From the NCBI RefSeq assembly GCF_000516985.1, contig NW_006917100.1, forward strand, positions 2,283,490 to 2,347,489: a DNA stretch of 64,000 nt. The letters run 5' to 3'. Below are positions 56,748 to 64,000 of the stretch, in pieces. Each line of letters starts with the position of its first letter. The stretch's first letter is position 1. The notes beneath the pieces are model-generated. The model was given only the letters and a program-made list of their open reading frames with translations. It had not been told where the DNA came from and made no database searches. The stretch is from Pestalotiopsis fici W106-1 (Eukaryota > Ascomycota > Sordariomycetes > Amphisphaeriales > Sporocadaceae). The translations under genes and the position numbers were made by a program.

Positions 56748-57703
56748 GCACATGTTCAAGAAGTGAACGGGGCTTTGAATTTAAAAAGGGAATATGGTAA
56801 TTGAAACACTTTTTCAGAATGTTTCTTACGGTAACGGCATTGTGGCACATGCATTGCTATTGCATCGCAGGACGAGTTTAGGCAAGCCACTTGTTCCAGG
56901 GCGAAACGGGGCAAAGCTACCGGTATGCTGAAGAGAAAGAGAGAGAGAATTAATGAGTAGGACATGGCAGGCAAAGTGTGGAGACCTTGGCGATACGATC
57001 TGACGATCTGGTAACCGATGTAACACTCTTTTCAACTCTATTTTACATGAAGTCATATCTCTTGCCTGTGGCAGCAAGTCACCGTTGAATCTTTTTGCTG
57101 GGCAATGACACTTTACCCTTCCATCTTTTCTCGACTTGGCAATTGATTCACCCGAACGGATGTTAATTTAGACTCATAGTTTCCTTTACCAGAGTCTCCC
57201 AAAGAGGCCCGGATAATATGGCCTCTTGCCTCCTTCCATCACGACGGCTCCGCTTTCGCTTCCCCAATATGGCAGGAAGGCCCTGTCCCACGACCCGTGG
57301 CCCCTGCAATGTAGTAGGCCAATGGATACATCATACATTACGTGACTGACCAGGCGAGGTGACTGCTGTATGTATATAGGTACATATGCACGTCTTCCGA
57401 TCTCCGCAGGAAATCTCTCTATCACTGTCGATAGATGGAATAGGAAAGACACATTTCTTTTTCTTCTTCTTTCCCCTCAGCGAGTATTTGTTATTGCTAC
57501 GGCTCGTCTCGCCTTGCCTCCTCGGACACTTCTACTCGCCGCACGCCGCCTCTTGACCGGCATACAGGCAGTGTGCCCTTTTGGAACAGGATAACTTGAG
57601 GCGAAACCCCCCCGGCACCTTTCTCTGTATATCTCTTACTGGCTATCCTCTCCACCTAGAAGATTCCGATACGCTCTTCCAAACACGAAACTCGGACACT
57701 GAG
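56748..57703. other. Intergenic, no gene seen
   Basis: Just under 1 kb between the small secreted protein and the sedolisin gene. GTATATAGG at about 57372 and a CT-rich stretch at about 57455-57480 may belong to the sedolisin promoter. Confidence 0.5.
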
Positions 57704-59628
57704 ATGCCCAAGATGTTGGGACGACTGGCTTACTTGGCCTTGATGGCAACCCCGGCCTTTGCCGGTGTCATGAGCCAAGTGAAAACCGGAAGCGATGTCA
57801 AGATGATTGCAACTCCTCCAAATGACCGATTGATGTCACTATCGATTGCTCTGGCCCTAGGAAACATTGACCAGTTGGAGGAAAAGCTCAAGGCCGTCTC
57901 TTCTCCAGACAGTGACGACTACGGCAATTATCTCGACAAGGATGAAGTCGAAACACTGTTTCGCCCTTCGTCTGCCGCCTTCAGTGCCGTCACCCAGTGG
58001 TTAGAAGACGCCGGTGTTGAGCATATCTCGCAGCAAGGAGCAAACATCAACTTTGCAACAACGGTTGGCAAGGCCAATAAGCTTCTCAACACGCAATTCG
58101 CCTACTACAATGTTCAAGGTGTCCAGAAACTGCGGACGAAACAATACTCGGTGCCCGACGACATCGCAGAGCATGTTCAATTAATTCACCCTACAACTTA
58201 CTTTGGCAAGACAAGGTCTATGAGGATGCCCGACGACATGATCGTGCCAGCGAGAATCACCCAGGGCACTTTCTCCACCAACACCACCTCAAACTGTTCT
58301 GCCCTCGTCACTCCAGACTGCTTCCGGAAGGCATACGGTGTTGGAGACTACGTACCGGACGCTAGCTCTGGCAGTCGTGTTGCCTTTGGCAGTTTCTTGA
58401 ACGAGTCTGCTCGGCTGGAGGACTTGCACCTTTACCAAACTACTTATGGTATCCCGCTGTCCAACTTTTCCGTGGTTCTCATCAATGGTGGCCTAGACCA
58501 TCAGGACATTAATGGTTCAATCGGAGAAGCCAACCTCGACGCTCAGTTTGAGAATGCCATGTCATATCCCCTGCCCCAAACGCAATTCATCACGGCTGGC
58601 AGCCCGCCCTTCATTCCGAATCTGGACATCCCCGATGAAGAGAGCAACTCGAATGAGCCCTACCTTGAATACTACGAGTTTCTGCTCAATCAAACGAATG
58701 CTGAACTCCCCCAGGTCATCTCCAACTCGTACGGTGATGATGAACAGACGGTGCCGCCCGAGTACGCAAAACATGTTTGTGATCTGATAGGCATGATGGG
58801 TCTGAGAGGCATTACGGTGCTCGAATCCTCGGGAGATACTGGAACCGGTGCTCCATGCATTTCGAATGACGGCAAAAACCATACCGAATTCACACCAGCG
58901 TTCCCAGGAACTTGTCCATGTACGTCTAATTCTAGATGCGTCTGCTTGACTCCGTGCGCGAACCCGAGCTAATATTATTCCCCAGACATCACCGCAATTG
59001 GTGGAACCCAGTCTTGGGCTCCGGAAATTGGCTGGACCGGAAGTACAGGAGGCTTCAGCTTCTACTTTCCCAGAGCTTGGTATCAGGAGCAAGCTGTAGA
59101 AGGATACCTCAAAGATGGCATCAGCCCCGAGGCCAAGGCTTACTATGATGCTGGCGGATTTGCCAACTTTTCCGGGAGAGGCTTTCCTGACATCAGTGCT
59201 CACAGCTTGCACCCCAAGTAAGTTCTTGCCGGAACAACACCCTGGCCAGACACAGCTGCTAATATCAAGATAGTTATGCCGTCTTCAACGCAAACAAGCA
59301 AGGACAGACGGGTGGTACTTCAGCCGCTGCCCCCGTCGTGGCCGGTCTGATCGGTCTTCTCAACGACGCCCGACTCCGGGCCGGGAAGCCGACCATGGGC
59401 TTCATCAATCCCTTCCTGTACAGCCTTCCGTCTGGAATACTCATCGACGTAATCAATGGCACCGCGACTGGTTGTACAGGTGTCAACTCGCAAACCGGCG
59501 CCGAGCTTCCGGGCGCGGGCATCATTCCCTACGCATCTTGGAACAACACCATCGGTTGGGACCCAGTGACAGGTCTTGGTATGCCTTACTTCCAGAAGCT
59601 CGTTAAGGCGGCTTTGGACATAGTATAA
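57704..59628 (+). CDS. Secreted sedolisin (S53) tripeptidyl peptidase
   Basis: Exons 57704-58919, 58986-59217 and 59274-59628 give 600 aa. The start MPKMLGRLAYLALMATPAFA is a signal peptide; an in-frame upstream ATG (57581) would bury it. An S53 activation prodomain (about 21-200: FRPSSAAFSAVTQWLEDAGV, TKQYSVPDDIAEHVQLIHPT) precedes the peptidase domain (TPDCFRKAYGVGDYVPD). Catalytic residues are E275 and D279 in GSIGEANLDAQF, the oxyanion Asp D378 in ESSGDTGTG, and nucleophile S499 in GGTSAAAPVVAG. The calcium-site region is GWDPVTGLGMPYFQKL near the end. Such acid peptidases release tripeptides from external proteins and are common in saprotrophic and insect- or plant-associated fungi. It shares strand and a secreted fate with the gene upstream. 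Confidence 0.95.
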
Positions 59629-60430
59629 AGGGGACAATCGGTCATTACACAGATCAAAATGGGCCTCCTATCAAAATTGAGTAGATGGAAGCGAGATACA
59701 GCCAAGGCATGACATGCCTCGAGGGTGAATAGAGCCTAGTCATAGATTAGCGATCAATACATAGGCTTCGTACAATGGGAAATTCCTTTTATTTCATCTA
59801 TATTATAAGCAACAGGAAAGCCTTGAAAAGATCAAAGTTTGATCAGAAGAATATTCCAGTATTTGGGAGAGGGGTCAAATTATAGTCCGGGCGCCAATCC
59901 GCTGGGCTATACGCAGACTCTTGGCACGCCAACCATATAGTTCTTTCTGAAGGGCCACCGTAGATTGATAGTCTCTCAAGAGTGGCGGGGGTCGGGAGCA
60001 ACTTTCCGGCACATCGAAGACCTACACCATCGAGGGTGAACAACTATAATTTTCATGAGATCATTTAGCATAAATTGTATCATGACAACGAACATACACA
60101 CACGACCAGCAGAGAGAGCCCTCCAGACATATGCAGGTATTTTGGCTACCCGGACATCTCTTTGTCCGGACCAGGATTGACCGGCCGATGCCGTCACCAC
60201 TTTTTTGGCAGGTCATCATCCAATCCAAAGGGCCGGTGCGGCAATAAGACGGGGGATGGCGTGCTTAAGATACGGGCCTGTGCAACCAACACCCACCCTT
60301 TACTTTGCTTATCGCAGCCGACTTCGCTCTCCTGGAATCCTCATTGTCCACGGCGTAGATTTGTGCCTTCGCACTTCGAGGTGTTTTTCTCGCAAATGAG
60401 CAATGTTTCGGCCGTGAATATATACTCGCC
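59629..60430. other. Intergenic, no gene seen
   Basis: 800 bp between the sedolisin and rch1 genes, both on plus. No conserved frame. Confidence 0.6.
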
Positions 60431-62002
60431 ATGACGGGGGACTCTCGAGGTGCTGCCACCAACAGCTCGGAGAAGAGCGATCATGCCGTGGTCAAGGTGA
60501 TCAAGGCAGTTGCCAAGTTTTGCTTGGACAACTGGTTGGTTTTTGGTTTTGGAATCGCAACTTTGCTTGCGTACCTTTTCCCCAGTCAGTCTATCGGACC
60601 TGTATTTCATGGTAGAAGAGAAGAAGAAGAAGAAGAGGAAGAAAAGGTTGTGCTAACATTGTGCCTCTTCTTAGATGTCGCTGCACATGGCGGTATCATC
60701 CGCTCAGAATATTCAATTCTTTACGGTGCCATCGCGCTGATCTTCTTCATCAACGGGATGCAATTGTCGCCACAAAAGCTCAAGGAGCATATCAAGAATT
60801 GGCGATTGCACATACTTGTCCAGGGGATCGGGTTCATCATCATTCCTGTAATCATACTGAGTAAGTACAGTCACGGAGGCTCGAGCAGGGAACAAGCAAT
60901 ACTGAAAGTGCATGCGTAGTCTTGATTCGCATCGTGATTGCTGCCGGAGGACTCAGGTCGGGGACCATTGATATCACCATGCTTGTTGGCATGGTAGTTG
61001 TCAGCACTTGTCCCACCACTATCGCGTCCAACGTGGTCATGACCCGAAACTCGGGGGGAGACGAAGCAGCGGCGATCATCGAAGTCGTTATTGGCAACGT
61101 TTTAGGACCGTTCATCACCCCGGGATTGACATTTGCGTTCATTCCGACAGACTCTGATTTTGACCATGTGCGGCCCGCGTCTCCCTCCACTCTTGGCCCC
61201 ATGTATGCCAGTGTCATGAAGCAGCTGGGTCTCAGCGTCTTGATTCCGTTGGCCGTGGGCCAGATACTTCGCTGGACATGGCCGAAGCGAGTCGAGTGGA
61301 CGCTGAGGACGTTTCGACTGGCAAAGGTTTGTTCCTTGTGTATGGTTCTGCTTGTCTGGTAGGTCTTGATGGTAGTTGTCCGTTAGAACGTAGAAGAAAG
61401 ACTAACAGGGTAGCAGGTCAACCTTTTCGGGCGCCTTCAAAACCGGCGCACTTTATGATCTGCCAAAGTCCTCGGTCATCTTCAACGTCTTGATGAATTT
61501 GGCATTGTACATGATTTTCACGGCTGTGTGTTACTATGCTGCTTACCCGCCCAGGTTTCTATGCAATTGGATCAATGCCTGGGGCGCTGACTCAAAGGTG
61601 GGAGTTCGCCTACCTCGAATCGTCCGGAGAATCCTCGAGTGTAAGAGAATGCCAAAGGAACAGGTCGTTGCTGTGTGTCTTTGCGGTGCAGCAAAGACGC
61701 AGGCGCTGGGAATACCTCTGGCGGATGCCATGTGGGCGCAGTCCGAGGACCTCACCAAGTCCCTGATCCAGATCCCCATTTTGCTCTACACAATGGAGCA
61801 GGTGTTTACGGCACAGTTCCTCACTATTCTGTTTCGCTGGTGGTTGCAGAGGGATAAGAAGAGGGAATCTGATGCAGAGTCGGAAAATGGAGGCGATCTA
61901 CATTTGCCTGCTGACAGCAACGGAAACGATGATCAAGCCGGCCAGTCTCAGACCGGCGAGAACAAACCAGTATATTCTCCAGAAGAGAAAGCCGTGGCCT
62001 AG
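60431..62002 (+). CDS. rch1: SLC10A7/Rch1-type bile-acid:sodium symporter family protein
   Basis: Exons 60431-60584, 60675-60860, 60920-61358 and 61417-62002 give 454 aa with about ten membrane spans. Conserved family stretches are FCLDNWLVFGFGIATLLAYL, VAAHGGIIRSEYSILYGAIA, FFINGMQLSPQKLKEH, GMVVVSTCPTTIASNVVMTR, GDEAAAIIEVVIGNVLGPFI, WSTFSGAFKTGALYDLPKSS and AVCLCGAAKTQALGIPLADA. The third intron sits inside the Trp codon of that WSTFS motif, which fixes the join. Rch1 in Candida and SLC10A7 in animals are plasma-membrane or Golgi proteins that restrain calcium uptake and affect glycosylation; transport substrate is unsettled. The tail after the last span is hydrophilic and acidic (DAESENGGDLHLPADSNGND). 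Confidence 0.93.
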
Positions 62003-62860
62003 AATTTTGCCGCTAGTATCATGATGTGCTGCTTGAGCGAAGATGGCAGTGACAATCAAAAGATTCTTTTTCTTCTGATGTGAGAATTTGGCATGTGTTT
62101 GTCGTTTCAAATCAATACTCCAGTAAATGATTGTGACTTATTCTCTTTCTTTCTTGGTGAAGGGATGTTTTGTTTCCGGCCTACAGTACTCTGTACAGTG
62201 GGTACGGGCCAAATGCATCTTTTAGTGAAACTTAGCATGGCCGCTGCCCACTAACATTGTAGCGGACAAGCAGCTGCACGTTCTACCAGAGATTACTCGG
62301 AACAACCTTGGAAGGCATGGGTGGCAAGGAAGGTACATGTACTATGTAGGCGGGTAATAACATCAGAAAGGCTGTGATTCAGCTTCAACCTTTTGCTTTT
62401 GGACCAGTTCATTTGTTCATTCACTCTTGTTGATTGTTCAAGTCCGGGAAAATCGTGACCATCTGCTTTGAATGCACATGGCATCCCCACCCTCCCTGGG
62501 TCCTAAAGAAAGTTCCCGAGCTTCAAGCTGGAGACCATTCCGTCATTGTGTCCCACTCGAGTTTTAGGTGGGCTGATTTGCTGATCTCACTGCACCCAAA
62601 GTTTCCAGGCGCTGCCAGTTGATTCTGTCCATCACCTTCAACTTCTGTCACATAAAGCTTCCGTCAACCCGTCGCAAAGCCAATTGGTGTTGCTGGCCAT
62701 TGAGCCAGGCTTTGAATGCCTTCTCAGCTCCCGACTACGTCCTTCCGACCAAACTAGAAAGAGAGAACACTATCGGCGCGGATAACCATCTCTCTCTCTC
62801 TATACTAAGCGTCGTCTTATTATACGTACTACCAAGACTATCTAGACCATACCAGTCAAC
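62003..62860. other. Intergenic, no gene seen
   Basis: 860 bp between rch1 and the GFA-fold gene. A short (TC)n run at about 62790-62800 lies about 60 bp before the next start codon, as expected near a transcription start. Confidence 0.6.
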
Positions 62861-63736
62861 ATGAGCTCCGATAGAGCTTTGCGGGGCAGCTGTCATTGCG
62901 GGCGCAACCAGTATATCATCCGGATTCCCGGAGCTTCCACTAACGAAGCTCAGGTCTTATTTGACACGAATGTTACGCAGAGTACGTTCCTTTTTTCTTT
63001 TTTTTTTTTCTTTCTCAATCCTTCTTTTTTCTGGGATACAAGAAGAGCCCCGAGATCATCATACATGCCATCGAAATAGGCAACAAGGAATAAATACTAA
63101 TGTTTGTCTTCTCAATCGCCAGGAATCGCTTCTGCTACACCACTCTCTGCCTTTCTTCGGGTACCTCTCACCTGGTACCACAGCCAGACCTTTCCATTCT
63201 TTCAAGATGAATCAAGATCGGCTATCCGGCGGGTTTACTCCCATCCGTCAGAGGAACATACCCAAAGACACTTCTGTGGTTTCTGCGGCACTCCGATCTC
63301 CTACTTTACAGAACAGCCCAGAAGCGAGGCGGACTATATTCAGCTAACCCTGGGCAGTCTGTTGACAGAGGACCTCCATGATCTGGAAGAATTGGGCCTC
63401 CTCAACGAGGAAGAGGAAGAGGACGTCATGGATATTGCGCCTCCAACACCAACGGCAAGCACTGGACTGCAATTGATCGGGCGCGACTTTACGCACATTC
63501 CATGGTTTGAAAGCTTCATTCAGGGTAGCCGCTTGGGCAACGCTCGAACAAGTCGAGGCGTACAGCAGAGCCGTGACGGTACCACACGCGTGGAATGGGA
63601 AATTACCGAGTGGAACGGGGAAGACGACGACGATAACAACGACAACTTGGATGCATCTGAATCCTCGGCCACTGGCAAGAGAAAACGTAGAGACACGGAT
63701 CAACCCAACCTTTCTGCTCAAGCCAGCGCATTGTGA
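62861..63736 (+). CDS. GFA/CENP-V-fold protein, catalytic zinc cysteines apparently lost
   Basis: Exons 62861-62981 and 63123-63736 give 244 aa; the 141-bp intron carries a poly-T tract. The fold is that of the glutathione-dependent formaldehyde-activating (GFA) family: GSCHCGRNQYIIRIPGA at the start, FLRVPLTWYHSQTF, and HFCGFCGTPISYFTEQPRSE. The first (C11, C13) and last (CGFC) cysteine pairs are kept; these form the structural zinc site in Gfa. The middle CxCxxC expected just after LF (here FDTNVTQRIASATPLSAF) has no cysteine. After the core come an acidic loop (LLNEEEEEDVMD), the family ending with DFTHIPWFESFI, and a tail with KRKRR, a possible nuclear signal. Its function cannot be assigned. 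Confidence 0.85.
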
Positions 63737-64000
63737 GCTGGCTATGCGCAATACCGTGTCACCTTCAAGGCAGCCAGGTCCGCAGGCCCGCACGACTGTA
63801 TCGTAAAAAGAACTGGTGAAAAGTATCTCTCGGCTCGGCATTCTACTTGTTTCCACCTCGTGGTAACGACCGGTAGTCCTAGGCGATGAACACAGCAACT
63901 GCTACCGTAACTGAAACGCCGTGTTATGGTAGCTATCTAGTGACAGGAAATCTCAATGCTCTTCTTTGAGGGAGCAATGACCCGAGTTCCCCGAGGCGAC
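63737..64000. other. Right edge, no gene seen
   Basis: 264 bp after the GFA-fold gene; probably 3' UTR and spacer. Confidence 0.5.

Overview
The window is nuclear DNA of a filamentous ascomycete (Pezizomycotina, most likely a hypocrealean Sordariomycete). The evidence is short introns (48-141 bp) with GTANGT-type donors and CTAAC/GCTAAT branch sites, fungal versions of conserved genes (HapE/HAP5, Slp1, Sec15, Tpd3, Efm4, Rch1, a Mei2-like protein), about one gene per 3 kb on alternating strands, and CT-rich leaders. I see no transposon, CRISPR array or rRNA, and no convincing tRNA. Species cannot be named from the sequence alone. Exon coordinates were worked out by hand from splice motifs, reading frame and family conservation; there is no transcript evidence.

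Region 1 (1-9.1 kb) is a four-gene acyl-CoA catabolic cluster built as two divergent pairs: CaiB/BaiF-type CoA-transferase (-) with acyl-CoA dehydrogenase (+), and acyl-CoA carboxylase beta (-) with the biotin-carrying alpha subunit (+). This is the most interesting part. The alpha subunit ends in AKL (a PTS1-type signal), the beta subunit has an N-terminal RVGQISSHL (a full PTS2 match), and the CoA-transferase has RLTMLARHL (another PTS2 match) behind a mitochondrial-like leader. The dehydrogenase carries Glu290 at the position of the isovaleryl-CoA dehydrogenase catalytic base. Together these suggest a partly peroxisomal route for beta-methyl-branched acyl-CoAs, analogous in logic to bacterial Liu/Atu pathways. 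A few bases at the left edge may be the start of another minus-strand gene.

Region 2 (9-31 kb) holds housekeeping and regulatory genes: the ER/nuclear-envelope SUN protein Slp1, a Mei2-like RNA-binding protein with 18- and 31-nt microexons and a long pyrimidine-rich upstream region, exocyst Sec15, the CCAAT-binding subunit HapE with a 14-nt microexon, the ribosome biogenesis factor Fcf2, and a Tim17/22/23-like membrane protein.

Region 3 (32-49 kb) holds translation and signalling genes: eIF4B (Tif3), a 107-aa single-pass membrane protein, cytosolic PheRS beta (Frs1), the PP2A scaffold Tpd3, the eEF1A lysine methyltransferase Efm4, and a 1040-aa glutamine-rich fungal protein of unknown role.

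Region 4 (49-64 kb) starts with a 7.2-kb stretch without a recognisable gene. It is followed by four plus-strand genes: a small secreted four-cysteine protein with a GC-AG intron, a secreted sedolisin (S53) peptidase, the SLC10A7/Rch1-type transporter, and a GFA-fold protein that appears to have lost its catalytic zinc cysteines.
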